Positions 9,174 to 17,104 are shown, numbered from the stretch's first letter. The stretch: DNA of 33,098 nt from an uncultured Clostridia bacterium (GCA_945877365.1 CAMCRV010000024.1:1-33098); one strand, 5' to 3'. Notes: generated from the sequence alone by a model not told the origin. Translations and numbers: made by a program.

Positions 9174-9206
9174 ATTGACAATTGACAATTGATAATTGAC
9201 AATTAT
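9174..9206. repeat. AATTGACAATTG-type repeat arm (solo copy)
   Basis: Tandem ATTGACA/ATTGATA words ending in AATTATGG. The same string forms the ends of the complete elements at 11232-11380 and 24891-25166. Here only one arm is seen, in the nusA-rnpM gap beside repeat copy 3. Confidence 0.7.
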
Positions 9207-9241
9207 GGAATGTTCATATCGGTTTCAGTCAGCAAACCGGC

Positions 9242-9398
9242 AAATTGGAATTTGTGGGGATGCCCAAAGCCTCCCCTGTGTAAGGGGAGGTGGCAAAAAT
9301 CTATTGATTTTTGCCGGAGGGGTTGTCAATCCCCCAGTCAGCTTCGCTGACAGCCCCCTTTACACAAGGGGGCCTTTGGGTGCGCCAAATTCCAATTT
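9242..9398 (+). repeat. 157-bp inverted-repeat element, copy 3 (opposite orientation)
   Basis: Complete, with 13-bp terminal inverted repeats. Its reverse complement matches copy 1 at all but about one base, so spread or homogenisation was recent. It lies between nusA and rnpM, inverted relative to copies 1 and 2, so both orientations are tolerated in the transcript. Confidence 0.9.
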
Positions 9399-9441
9399 AT
9401 CATGGGGCTGAGCAAAGCCGATAAGCAGATTATGGAAAGTC

Positions 9442-10584
9442 TTACTCTTCCTCGGATTCTTCCTGTGCTTCCGCAGGAGCGGCCTGAGAAGCGGGCTTGA
9501 TGTCGATTTTGTAGCCGGTGAGCCGGGCGGCCAGACGGGCGTTCTGACCCTCCTTGCCGATGGCAAGGCTCAGCTGGTCGTCGGGCACCACCACCTGGCA
9601 GGCCTTCTGACCGGGCACCAGGGTGACGCTGAGGACATCCGCAGGGCTGAGGGCTGCCCGGACATACTGGCAGGGATCCTCGCTCCACACCACGATGTCG
9701 ATTTTCTCACCGTGGAGCTCCTCCACAACAGCGCCCACACGGCCGCCCCGGGGACCCACACAGGCGCCCACGGGATCGATGCCCTCCATGGTGGCGCGGA
9801 CGGCCATCTTGGAACGGGAGCCGGCCTCCCGGGCGATGTTGCGAACCTCCACCTGACCCTCGGCAATTTCCGGGGTCTCCAATTCAAACAGGCGGCGCAC
9901 CAGATTGGGATGGGTACGGGACACATGAACCAACGGACCACGGTTTGCCTTGTGTACCTCCAGCACATAGACCCGGATGTGATCGCCCTCTGCATAGGTT
10001 TCTCCGGGAATCTGCTCGCTGGCGCGCAGAACGGCATCGTGCTGCTCGTTGCCCTGACCGATGCGGACGAAGATATCCCCGGTGACGGGGTCGATGCGCA
10101 GGACGGTGCCGGTGAGCAGCTCCTGTGCCTTGTTGGAATAGCTCTCAAAGACCATGCCCCGCTCGGCTTCCCGGATGCCCTGAATCACCACCTGCTTGGC
10201 GGTCTGGGCGGCGATGCGGCCGAACTTCTGGATGTCCACGGGGATGGCCACGGTGTCGCCCACCTGGGCGTTGGGATTGATGTTCCGGGCGGCGTCCACG
10301 GGGATTTCCAGAGCCAGGTCGGTGAGCTCGTCAACCACGGTCTTGATCTGATGCATACTCAGGCCGTCCTCGCTGAGGTTCACCACCACATTTTCTGCAG
10401 GAACATCCCGGTGATCCTCCCGATCCTTGCGGTATGCGTTGGTGAGGGCCTGCTTCAGGCGATCCACCATATAGTCCACGGGAATTCCCTTGAGCTTTTC
10501 CAGCTCCCGGAGGCTCTCGAAGATTTCCTTGCCGATGTTCACCTGAGGTGCTTCGGTCTGCTTGGCTTTTGCTTTTCTGGCCAT
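9442..10584 (-). CDS. nusA: Transcription termination/antitermination factor NusA
   Basis: A 380-residue RNA polymerase-binding factor that controls pausing, termination and antitermination. Domains in order: N-terminal RNAP-binding domain (ELEKLKGIPVDYMVDRLKQAL), S1 domain (LLTGTVLRIDP...GDIFVRI), KH1 (DPVGACVGPRGGRV) and KH2 (SLAIGKEGQNARLAARLTGYKIDI). The tail is short and acidic with no C-terminal acidic repeats, as is usual in Firmicutes. AAGGAG precedes the ATG. It follows rimP by 16 bp. Confidence 0.97.
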   Translation of the reverse strand: MARKAKAKQTEAPQVNIGKEIFESLRELEKLKGIPVDYMVDRLKQALTNAYRKDREDHRDVPAENVVVNLSEDGLSMHQIKTVVDELTDLALEIPVDAARNINPNAQVGDTVAIPVDIQKFGRIAAQTAKQVVIQGIREAERGMVFESYSNKAQELLTGTVLRIDPVTGDIFVRIGQGNEQHDAVLRASEQIPGETYAEGDHIRVYVLEVHKANRGPLVHVSRTHPNLVRRLFELETPEIAEGQVEVRNIAREAGSRSKMAVRATMEGIDPVGACVGPRGGRVGAVVEELHGEKIDIVVWSEDPCQYVRAALSPADVLSVTLVPGQKACQVVVPDDQLSLAIGKEGQNARLAARLTGYKIDIKPASQAAPAEAQEESEEE

Positions 10585-10600
10585 GTCTGTAAACTCCTTC

Positions 10601-11053
10601 TCAGAATTCTACCCGCAGGCGGACCAGCGCCACCTGGGATTTTTCAAAAGTGATGGTTTCCTTGCCGGACAGGACGGTGACTTTTCCGTCCTCGTAGCCG
10701 GTGAGGGTGCAGGGGATCTCTTTCAGTCCGTTGTAGGGACGGTAGAGCTTCACGGTGATGGGGCTGCCCATAAACCGGCTGAAATCCTCGGGACGCTTCA
10801 GCGCCCGTTCCAGCCCGGCGGAGCAGACCTCAAAGTGGTAGCTTCCGGGGATGGGATCCTTTTCATCCAGAATGGGGTCAAGGGCCCGGGAAATGGCCTC
10901 GCAGTCATTGATGTCCACGCCGCCGTCCTTGTCGATATAAATGCGAAGAAAGTAGTCGCTGCCCTCCCGGACATATTCCACATCCCAGAGCCGGCATCCC
11001 TTTTCCTCCACCACAGGTTGCGCAAAGGATGCCACAAGTTCCGTTACCTTCAT
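10601..11053 (-). CDS. rimP: Ribosome maturation factor RimP
   Basis: A 150-residue factor for 30S maturation. Recognised blocks are LWDVEYVREGSDYFLRIYIDKDGGVDINDCEAISRALDPILDE and FEVCSAGLERALKRPEDF, followed by the C-terminal SH3-like part. I start it at the ATG at 11053, preceded by AAGGAGG. An in-frame ATG 23 codons upstream lies in the leader hairpin, lacks a ribosome site and would add non-homologous residues. It is the first gene of the operon. Confidence 0.95.
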   Translation of the reverse strand: MKVTELVASFAQPVVEEKGCRLWDVEYVREGSDYFLRIYIDKDGGVDINDCEAISRALDPILDEKDPIPGSYHFEVCSAGLERALKRPEDFSRFMGSPITVKLYRPYNGLKEIPCTLTGYEDGKVTVLSGKETITFEKSQVALVRLRVEF

Positions 11054-11090
11054 GGGATTCCTCCTTCCAAAATCTTGCCAAACTTGCAAA

Positions 11091-11118
11091 GAAAGAGAGG
11101 CGCTTGCGCCTCTCTTTC
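11091..11118 (-). promoter_or_regulatory. Long perfect hairpin in the rimP mRNA leader
   Basis: A 13-bp perfect stem GAAAGAGAGGCGC / GCGCCTCTCTTTC with a 2-base nominal loop, starting about 20 nt after the predicted transcription start and ending ~35 nt before the rimP ATG. The following TTTG is too short for a convincing terminator. It may be a 5'-stabilising stem, a weak attenuator or a protein-binding site. Confidence 0.6.
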
Positions 11119-11144
11119 CCATACACTTACATTTTTACCTTGAT

Positions 11145-11173
11145 AGTATACCACGATTATTCCCACTTTGCAA
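11145..11173 (-). promoter_or_regulatory. Promoter of the rimP-nusA-infB-truB-ribF operon
   Basis: Minus strand: TTGCAA, exactly 17 bp, TATACT, with a TGG just before the -10 (extended -10). It is about 90 bp upstream of the rimP ATG, and no other good promoter is visible before rimP. Confidence 0.8.
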
Positions 11174-11231
11174 GGGGGGAAGGGAAAAAAGTAGTGACAT
11201 TTTTAGCATTTTCCTTCTTGGTATGAATGTA

Positions 11232-11380
11232 TAATTGACAATTGACAATGGAAAATTGACAATTATGGTATCCCTTCGGGATGTATGAAAAGAAAAACTG
11301 ACGGAACGCTATTGAAAATATTTTTATTCGTCCTGAAGGGACACAATCATTGTCAACTGTCAATTATCAATTGTCAATTA
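11232..11380. repeat. 149-bp element with AATTGACAATTGACA inverted ends
   Basis: The left end TAATTGACAATTGACAAT and right end ATTGTCAATTATCAATTG form imperfect inverted repeats. Inside lies the hairpin word TCCCTTCGGGA and, at the other side, CGTCCTGAAGGGACA. Related ends occur at 9174, 23306 and 24891. It is non-coding and lies between the nfnB terminator and the rimP promoter, two transcription units facing the same way. Confidence 0.8.
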
Positions 11381-11409
11381 AAAGCACCGGCAGATTTCTC
11401 TGCCGGTGC
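11378..11409 (-). terminator. Terminator of nfnA-nfnB
   Basis: The stem GCACCGGCAGA / TCTGCCGGTGC (11384-11394 with 11399-11409) is followed on the minus strand by TTTTAATT. It starts 8 bp after the nfnB stop codon. Confidence 0.85.
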
Positions 11410-11417
11410 GCATACGC

Positions 11418-12800
11418 TTACTTGTTCAGGAACTCGTCGATGGCTGCGGCAGCCTTCTTGCCTGCGCCCATGGCCAGGATGACGGTGGCTGCGCCGGTAA
11501 CGGCATCGCCGCCGGCGAAGACGCCCTCACGGGTGGTCATCTCGTTCTCGTCCACGATCAGGCAGCCCTTGCGGTTGGTGTCCAGACCGGGGGTGGTGGA
11601 GCGGATCAGGGGGTTGGGGCTGGTGCCCAGAGACATGACCACGGTGTCCACATCCAGAATGAACTCGGAACCGGGGATTTCCACAGGACGGCGGCGGCCG
11701 GAAGCATCAGGCTCGCCCAGCTCCATGCGGACACACTTCATCCCCTTCACGCGGCCGGTCTCGTCGCCCAGGATCTCCACGGGGTTGCACAGGGTCTTCA
11801 GCTCGATGCCCTCTTCCTTGGCATGGTGGACTTCCTCCAGACGGGCAGGCATCTCAGCCTCGCCACGGCGGTAGACGATGTACACATGCTCAGCGCCCAG
11901 ACGCATTGCGCAGCGGGCGGCATCCATAGCCACATTGCCGCCGCCAACCACGGCCACAGCCTTGGACTGGATGACGGGGGTGTCGGCCTCCTCGTTGTAG
12001 GCCTTCATCAGGTTGGTACGGGTCAGGTACTCGTTGGCGGACATAACGCCCTTCAGAGCCTCGCCGGGGATATTCATGAACATGGGCAGGCCTGCGCCGG
12101 AGCCCACAAAGACGGCCTTGTAGCCCATCTCGAACAGCTCGTCGATGGTGAGAACCCGGCCGATGACCATGTTGGTCATGACCTCAACGCCCTGAGCCTC
12201 CAGCTTGGTGATCTCGTTGGCAACGATAGCCTTGGGCAGACGGAACTCGGGGATACCGTAGACCAGCACGCCACCGGCGGTGTGCAGAGCCTCGAACATG
12301 GTGACGGCGTAGCCGCGCTTAGCCAGATCGGAGGCGCAGGTCATACCGGCAGGGCCGGAACCAACAACAGCCACCTTTATGCCGTTGGAGGGAACCTTCT
12401 CGGGCATGGCGTTGACATTCTCACGGTACCAGTCGGCAACGAACCGCTCCAGACGGCCGATGGCCACAGGCTCGCCCTTGATGCCCCGGACGCAGTGGCA
12501 CTCGCACTGGCTCTCCTGGGGGCAGACGCGGCCGGACAGGGCGGGCAGAGCGTTGGTGGAGGAGATGATTTCGTAAGCAGCCTTGAAATCGCCCTCCTGA
12601 ACCTTGGCGATGAACTCGGGGATGCGGACATTGACGGGGCAGCCGGTGACGCACTTGGGGTTTCTGCACTTCAGGCAGCGGCCTGCTTCTTCCATAGCCA
12701 TCTCGGCGGTGTAGCCCAGGGAAACTTCCTTAAAGTTCCGGGCACGAACCTTGGGGTCCTGCTCGGGCATGGGGGTCTTGGTCAGAGTCATGTTTGCCAT
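11418..12800 (-). CDS. nfnB: NfnB: large subunit of NADH-dependent ferredoxin:NADP+ oxidoreductase (GltA-like)
   Basis: A 460-residue flavoprotein related to the glutamate synthase small chain. The N-terminus carries the Cys set for [4Fe-4S] clusters (CLKCRNPKCVTGCPVNVRIP and CPQESQCECHC). The FAD Rossmann motif is GSGPAGMTCASDLAKRGY and the NADPH motif VVGGGNVAMDAARCAMRLGA. AAGGAGG precedes the ATG. Because it lies 13 bp after an NfnA-type partner and no large glutamate synthase gene is present, the electron-bifurcating Nfn complex (NADPH from NADH plus reduced ferredoxin) is the best reading. Databases often name it gltA, and a role as glutamate synthase subunit cannot be excluded. Confidence 0.9.
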   Translation of the reverse strand: MANMTLTKTPMPEQDPKVRARNFKEVSLGYTAEMAMEEAGRCLKCRNPKCVTGCPVNVRIPEFIAKVQEGDFKAAYEIISSTNALPALSGRVCPQESQCECHCVRGIKGEPVAIGRLERFVADWYRENVNAMPEKVPSNGIKVAVVGSGPAGMTCASDLAKRGYAVTMFEALHTAGGVLVYGIPEFRLPKAIVANEITKLEAQGVEVMTNMVIGRVLTIDELFEMGYKAVFVGSGAGLPMFMNIPGEALKGVMSANEYLTRTNLMKAYNEEADTPVIQSKAVAVVGGGNVAMDAARCAMRLGAEHVYIVYRRGEAEMPARLEEVHHAKEEGIELKTLCNPVEILGDETGRVKGMKCVRMELGEPDASGRRRPVEIPGSEFILDVDTVVMSLGTSPNPLIRSTTPGLDTNRKGCLIVDENEMTTREGVFAGGDAVTGAATVILAMGAGKKAAAAIDEFLNK

Positions 12801-12813
12801 TGCAGTATCCTCC

Positions 12814-13668
12814 TTATTTAATCAGAGCCTTGCCCATGGCATCCATGCGGCAGGTGTGGGTTTCGGTAACTTCGGCCTCGCGGTCGCGGTAGGTAGCGTT
12901 GCGGCTCATGAGCTCGGCGAAGTCAACCTGATGACCGTCAAACTCGGGGCCATCCACGCAGGCGAACTTGGTCTGCCCGCCCACGGTGACGCGGCATCCG
13001 CCGCACATACCGGTGCCATCGATCATGATGGGGTTCAGGGAGACGCTGGTGTGGACGCCGTAGGGCTTGGTGGTCAGGGAGACGAACTTCATCATGGGGA
13101 TGGGTCCGATGGCCAGAACCTCGTCAAACTGCTCGCCGTTCTCCAGCAGCTCCTTCAGGGGCTCGGTGACCAGACCATGGCGGCCGTAGGTGCCGTCATC
13201 GGTCATCAGGATGAAGTGGTCGGCAACAGCCTTGAACTCCTCCTCCAGAATCACGATGTCCTTGCTGCGGAAGCCTGCAATGACGGTGACCTCAGCGCCA
13301 GCCTCCTTGAAGCCCTTGGCGGAGGGCAGTGCAATGGCGCAGCCAACGCCGCCGCCCACGACACAGACCTTCTTCTTGCCTTCAACAGGAGTGGGCTTGC
13401 CCAGGGGGCCGACGAAGTCGCGGATGTAGTCGCCCTCGTTCAGGGCGCCCAGAGCGATGGTGGAGAAGCCCACCTTCTGGAAAATAATGGTGATGGTGCC
13501 GGCCTCGCGGTCGTAGCCGGCAATGGTCAGGGGGACGCGCTCGCCCTGCTCATCAATGCGGAAAATGATGAACTGGCCGGCCTTTGCCTTCTTGGCAATG
13601 AAGGGTGCTTCGATCTCCATCAGGGTGACGGAGGGGTTCAGCTCTTTCTTGCGAACAATCTTATACAT
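12814..13668 (-). CDS. nfnA: NfnA: small FAD/[2Fe-2S] subunit of ferredoxin:NADP+ oxidoreductase (SudB-like)
   Basis: A 284-residue ferredoxin-NADP+ reductase-fold protein. Visible are the FAD-binding VPLTIAGYDREAGTITIIFQKVG, the NAD-binding VCVVGGGVGCAIALPSAKGF and the C-terminal [2Fe-2S] cysteines in GTGMCGGCRVTVGG with FACVDGPEFDGH. With NfnB it forms a cytoplasmic bifurcating transhydrogenase typical of anaerobic clostridia. Annotation pipelines call it a sulfide/dihydroorotate dehydrogenase-like protein; no pyrD is next to it, so a dihydroorotate role is unlikely. Confidence 0.9.
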   Translation of the reverse strand: MYKIVRKKELNPSVTLMEIEAPFIAKKAKAGQFIIFRIDEQGERVPLTIAGYDREAGTITIIFQKVGFSTIALGALNEGDYIRDFVGPLGKPTPVEGKKKVCVVGGGVGCAIALPSAKGFKEAGAEVTVIAGFRSKDIVILEEEFKAVADHFILMTDDGTYGRHGLVTEPLKELLENGEQFDEVLAIGPIPMMKFVSLTTKPYGVHTSVSLNPIMIDGTGMCGGCRVTVGGQTKFACVDGPEFDGHQVDFAELMSRNATYRDREAEVTETHTCRMDAMGKALIK

Positions 13669-13733
13669 GTTTCTGATCCGTCCTTTTCAGAAATTTTTCA
13701 TAGCCAACGGGCAGTTTTCCGCCCATCGACATT

Positions 13734-13762
13734 ATTATAAAGGGTTTGTGCATATTTGTCAA
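13734..13762 (-). promoter_or_regulatory. Perfect-consensus sigma-A promoter of nfnA-nfnB
   Basis: Minus strand: TTGACA, 17-bp spacer, TATAAT, all twelve consensus bases matched. The -10 lies at 13734-13739 and the -35 at 13757-13762, about 65 bp before the nfnA ATG. This predicts strong, constitutive expression. I saw no specific sequence in 13763-13872 beyond AT-rich DNA. Confidence 0.9.
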
Positions 13763-13872
13763 ATCTATATCGATATTTTTGTCACCATTTCCTATGATTT
13801 TTTTTTGGAATCCTATTTTTTGTACATTTTTTCAGAACAGAAAAGTTATGTAAACTTATATGCCTTTAGAAT

Positions 13873-13911
13873 CAAAAATCAGGAGCCGGAAAGGTCTTTT
13901 CCAGCTCCCTG
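13873..13911 (-). terminator. Terminator for the parA-parB-serS-mscL transcript
   Basis: A stem CAGGAGCCGGAAA / TTTCCAGCTCCCTG (about 13880-13911, one mismatch and a small bulge) followed on the minus strand by ATTTTTGATT. It lies about 290 bp beyond the mscL stop, with the 200-bp repeat in between, which suggests the repeat inserted between gene and terminator. Confidence 0.75.
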
Positions 13912-13966
13912 TTCTTGTCAAATCTTGAATTTGAAGGCGCATATCCCCACGGGTTGGTAAGTTGAA

Positions 13967-14166
13967 AAATTGGAATTTGGCGTGGAAATGCCTTCCCCTT
14001 TGGGGAAGGTGCTCCAGTGCGCACACTGGGGCGGAAGAGGGCGGTGAAGCGTAAATCATTTCTTATGTTTCGGCGAAACGATAGGAGCCTCTCCCGACCT
14101 CGCTTACGCTCGGCCACCCTCCCCGAAGGGGAGGGCATTGGCAGACTCGCCGCCAAATTCCAATTT
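13967..14166. repeat. 200-bp element sharing the AAATTGGAATTTG ends but with a different core
   Basis: The terminal inverted repeats are identical to those of the 157-bp family, but the core is unrelated. It contains CCTTCCCC/GGGGAAGG, CCAGTGCGCACACTGG, a central GTTTCGGCGAAAC and CCTCCCC/GGGGAGG hairpins, and the word CCTCGCTTACGCTCGG. It is non-coding and lies just downstream of mscL. Confidence 0.85.
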
Positions 14167-14197
14167 ATCGCCCAACCAGTCAGTGAGGGATTATCCC

Positions 14198-14647
14198 TTA
14201 CTTCTGTTCCTTCAAAAGATCCCGGATTTCCGTCAGCAGAACCTCTTCCGCACTGGGAGCCGGAGGTGCAGGGGGAGCGGCCTCCTCCTTCTTCTTTCCT
14301 GCCTCAGTCAGCCTGTTCAGCCCCCGGACCAGGAAGAACACCACCAGAGCCAGAATGAAGAAGTTGATAACTGCGGAGATAAAGTTGCCGTAGTTCAGGG
14401 TGTTGAGAATGGGATTTCCTGCCTCGTCCAGAACTGCCTCGCCGAACAGCCGGGGCAGGACGATTTTTAATTCGGAAAAGTCCACATTGCCCATGAAGAT
14501 GGCGACGATGGGCATGATGATGTCGTCCGTCAGGGACTTGGTGATGCCGGAGAAGGCGGCGCCGATGATGGTGCCCACGGCCAGAGCCATGGCGTTGCCC
14601 TTGACGGCAAAGGCGGTGAATTCATCCCACCAGGAAGGTTTCTTCAT
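14198..14647 (-). CDS. mscL: Large-conductance mechanosensitive channel MscL
   Basis: A 149-residue inner-membrane channel that opens on membrane tension to release solutes in hypo-osmotic shock. It has the N-terminal amphipathic helix WWDEFTAFAVKGNAMALAVGTIIGAAFSGITKSLTDD with TM1, a periplasmic loop and TM2 (FISAVINFFILALVVFFLVRGLN), then a charged C-terminal bundle ending in LTEIRDLLKEQK. Length is normal. AAGGAGG is upstream. It follows serS by 12 bp, last in the minus-strand gene set. Confidence 0.97.
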   Translation of the reverse strand: MKKPSWWDEFTAFAVKGNAMALAVGTIIGAAFSGITKSLTDDIIMPIVAIFMGNVDFSELKIVLPRLFGEAVLDEAGNPILNTLNYGNFISAVINFFILALVVFFLVRGLNRLTEAGKKKEEAAPPAPPAPSAEEVLLTEIRDLLKEQK

Positions 14648-14659
14648 TGTGTTTCCTCC

Positions 14660-15988
14660 TTACTTTGTAATGACTTCAATGCCGCCCATATACTTCCGCA
14701 GAGCCTCGGGCACCACGATGGAGCCGTCGGCTCTCTGGTTCTGCTCCACGATGGCAGGGAAGATCCGGGAGGTTGCCAGGCCGGAGCCATTGAGGGTGTG
14801 GACGAAGTCGATCTTGCCGTCGGCGCGGCGGTAGCGGATGTTGCCCCGGCGTGCCTGATAATCTCTGGCGTTGGAGACGGAGGAGACCTCCTTGTAGCCG
14901 TTCATGGAGGGGATCAGAATCTCGATGTCGTAGGTGCGCGCCATGGAGGCGGAGCAGTCGCCTGCTGCCAGCTTCACGGTGCGGAAGTGCAGACCCAGAC
15001 CGGCAACCAGATTCTCGGCCTTCTTCACCAGCTCCTCAAAGGCCTCGTCGGAGCCCTCGGGGGTGGTGAACTGGAACATCTCCACCTTGTTGAACTGGTG
15101 GCCGCGAACCATGCCCCGCTCGTCGGCACGGTGGGAACCGGCCTCCCGGCGGAAGCAGGGGGTGTAGGCAAACATCTTCTTGGGCAGGTCGGCCTCGGTG
15201 AGAATCTCGCCCCGGTAGACGGAGGCGAGAGCGGCCTCGGCGGTGGGCAGCATATAGAAGGTGCCGCCCTCGGTGGGATGGTTGGCGATCTTAAAGACCT
15301 CGTCGGCAAACTTAGGGAACTGACCGGCAGTCAGGCCGCACTGGTACTCCAGCATGTGAGGGGGGAGGATGAACTCATAGCCGTCGGCAATGTGGGTGTC
15401 GATGAAGTAGTTCAGCAGGGCCCATTCCAGCCGTGCACCCATGCCGGTGTACATCCAGTTGCCGCCGCCTGCCAGCTTCACGCCCCGCTCATAGTCGATG
15501 AGACCCAGCTCGGTGCACAGATCCACATGGTGCTTGGGCTCGAAGTCAAAGGCGTGCTTTTCGCCGATGTAGCGCAGGGGCTGGTTGTTCTCCTTGCCCC
15601 CGGGGAGCAGATCGGGGTCGGGCATATTGGGCAGAGCCAGCATATTGTTATACAGCTCGGCGTCCAGAACCTTCAGCTTCTCCTTATCTTCGGCGATTTC
15701 CTCGTCGATTTTGTTGGAGGCTGCCATGTTTGCGGCAATCTGTGCCTCGATGGCGGAGGTGTCCTCACCCCGCTTTTCTGCGCCCTTCTTCTGACCGAAG
15801 AGCTTTCCGTTCTCCTTGGAGAGTTTGTTCTTTTCGGCGGTCATGGTTTCTGTGGCGGTCTTCAGCGCCCGAACCTGCACATCCAGCTCCAGAATCCGGT
15901 CCACGATGGCATCGCAGTCCACTTCCTTGGCCTTCATCCCAGCCTTGATGGCATCGGGATTCTGTCTGATTTTCATAATGTCCAGCAT
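14660..15988 (-). CDS. serS: Seryl-tRNA synthetase
   Basis: A 442-residue class II enzyme charging tRNA-Ser (and tRNA-Sec where present). The N-terminal ~110 residues form the tRNA-binding coiled coil. Motif 2 is PCFRREAGSHRADERGMVRGHQFNKVEMF and motif 3 is HTLNGSGLATSRIFPAIVEQNQ. GAGGAG precedes the ATG. I looked for a T-box leader before it and saw none: it lies 22 bp after pspC inside the gene set, so it is probably expressed from upstream promoters. Confidence 0.97.
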   Translation of the reverse strand: MLDIMKIRQNPDAIKAGMKAKEVDCDAIVDRILELDVQVRALKTATETMTAEKNKLSKENGKLFGQKKGAEKRGEDTSAIEAQIAANMAASNKIDEEIAEDKEKLKVLDAELYNNMLALPNMPDPDLLPGGKENNQPLRYIGEKHAFDFEPKHHVDLCTELGLIDYERGVKLAGGGNWMYTGMGARLEWALLNYFIDTHIADGYEFILPPHMLEYQCGLTAGQFPKFADEVFKIANHPTEGGTFYMLPTAEAALASVYRGEILTEADLPKKMFAYTPCFRREAGSHRADERGMVRGHQFNKVEMFQFTTPEGSDEAFEELVKKAENLVAGLGLHFRTVKLAAGDCSASMARTYDIEILIPSMNGYKEVSSVSNARDYQARRGNIRYRRADGKIDFVHTLNGSGLATSRIFPAIVEQNQRADGSIVVPEALRKYMGGIEVITK

Positions 15989-16010
15989 TTTCGTTTTCTC
16001 CTCTTATTCT

Positions 16011-16220
16011 CTAGTTTTCGGTAACGGTGACATAGTCCTCCGGCTCTTCCGGAATGATTACGGCGCAGACCACATAGGCGATGATGCCCACCAGGGCAAA
16101 CAGACTGGTAACAGCCCAGATCACCCGGATGATGGTGGGATCGATGTTCAGATACTCAGCCAGGCCGCCGCAGACACCGGCCAGCTTCCGATCGGACTTG
16201 CTTCTGTAAAGTTTTTTCAT
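16011..16220 (-). CDS. Small PspC-domain membrane protein
   Basis: A 69-residue protein that is almost entirely a PspC domain: KLYRSKSDRKLAGVCGGLAEYLNIDPTIIRVIWAV, then one hydrophobic segment (SLFALVGIIAYVVCAVII). PspC-domain proteins are linked with envelope stress sensing; the function of single-domain forms is not established. AGAGGG lies upstream. It sits between parB and serS with short gaps. Confidence 0.92.
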   Translation of the reverse strand: MKKLYRSKSDRKLAGVCGGLAEYLNIDPTIIRVIWAVTSLFALVGIIAYVVCAVIIPEEPEDYVTVTEN

Positions 16221-16231
16221 AGCTTTTCCCT

Positions 16232-17092
16232 CTATTTCTTTAACTGCATCAACGCATCCAGCAGATTTTGCAGGTCTTCCTCCCCGTAGAATTCCAGCTC
16301 GAAGCGTCCCTTGCGTTTTCCGTTGACGATTTTAACCCCCCGTCCCAGTGCTTTGCTGAGGTTTTTTTCGCATTCTGCCACATAGTCCACAGCGAAGTCC
16401 GGCTCTTTTTTGGGTGCAGGCTCCTTTGCCATGTTCTTGCACAGGGTCTCCGCCTGCCGGACGGAGAGGGAAAGGGAGATGATTTTCTTTGCGGCCTCCA
16501 TCTGAAGCTTTTCGGTTTTCAGGGTCAGCACCGCCCGGGCGTGTCCGGCGGTAAGCTCCCCCTTGCGCACCAGTTCCAGCACCGGTGCACACAGCCCCAG
16601 CAGCCGCAGGGAGTTTGCCACCGCAGGCCGGGACTTGCCAACCCGCTTGGCTGCCTCCTCCTGGGTCAGCCCGTGTTCCTCCATCAGCGCGTGATAGCCC
16701 ATGGCTTCTTCCACGGGGTTTAAGTCCTGCCGCTGGAGGTTTTCAATGAGAGCCAGCTCCATGACCTTCTTGTCGTCGGCCTCCATCACCACAGCCGGAA
16801 CCTCGCCGACCTCGGCAAGCCTTGCGGCGCGCCACCGCCGTTCTCCGGCGATGATCTGATAGTAGCCGTTGGGCATTTCCCGAACCGTCAGGGGCTGGAT
16901 AATGCCGTGGGTGCGGATGGAGTCCGCCAGTGCCTCCAACTCCTCGGGATCGAAGTCCTGCCGGGGCTGGTTGGGATTGGGTTCTACCTTATAAATGGGA
17001 AGGGTGCGGTAGGCGCTGGTTTCCACGGCTTCTGTGCCGAAGTCCTCCAGCAATGCCCCAAGACCCTTGCCCAAGCCTTTTTTTGACGCCAA
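16232..17092 (-). CDS. parB: Chromosome-partitioning protein ParB (Spo0J-type CTPase)
   Basis: A 286-residue DNA-binding CTPase that loads at parS and spreads, recruiting SMC. It begins KKGLGKGLGALL (the ParA-stimulating N-terminus), followed by VEPNPNQPRQDFDPEELEALADSI, the CTP-binding GERRWRAARLA, ENLQRQDLNPVEEA, and the helix-turn-helix LTQEEAAKRVGKSRPAVANSLRLL. A C-terminal dimer domain ends in FYGEEDLQNLLDAL. The start codon is TTG at 17092, with AAGGAGG 7 bp upstream. It lies 12 bp after parA. Confidence 0.96.
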   Translation of the reverse strand: MASKKGLGKGLGALLEDFGTEAVETSAYRTLPIYKVEPNPNQPRQDFDPEELEALADSIRTHGIIQPLTVREMPNGYYQIIAGERRWRAARLAEVGEVPAVVMEADDKKVMELALIENLQRQDLNPVEEAMGYHALMEEHGLTQEEAAKRVGKSRPAVANSLRLLGLCAPVLELVRKGELTAGHARAVLTLKTEKLQMEAAKKIISLSLSVRQAETLCKNMAKEPAPKKEPDFAVDYVAECEKNLSKALGRGVKIVNGKRKGRFELEFYGEEDLQNLLDALMQLKK

Positions 17093-17104
17093 GTTTTTCC
17101 CTCC

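Noticed and set aside
3370..9411. Small open frames crossing each 157-bp repeat that encode a shared peptide (SLPCVRGGGKNLLIF...)
   Set aside because: The shared peptide results from the shared repeat DNA; frames run into unrelated flanks and lack ribosome sites.
11054..11122. Longer RimP beginning at 11122
   Set aside because: The extra 23 residues are encoded by the leader hairpin, no ribosome site precedes that ATG, and AAGGAGG precedes the ATG at 11053.
11418..13668. Glutamate synthase (gltAB) or dihydroorotate dehydrogenase (pyrDK) locus
   Set aside because: No large glutamate synthase subunit or pyrD is present; the two adjacent genes match the NfnB and NfnA subunit pair better.
15989..16010. 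T-box leader for serS
   Set aside because: Only 22 bp separate serS from pspC, with no room for specifier and antiterminator structures.
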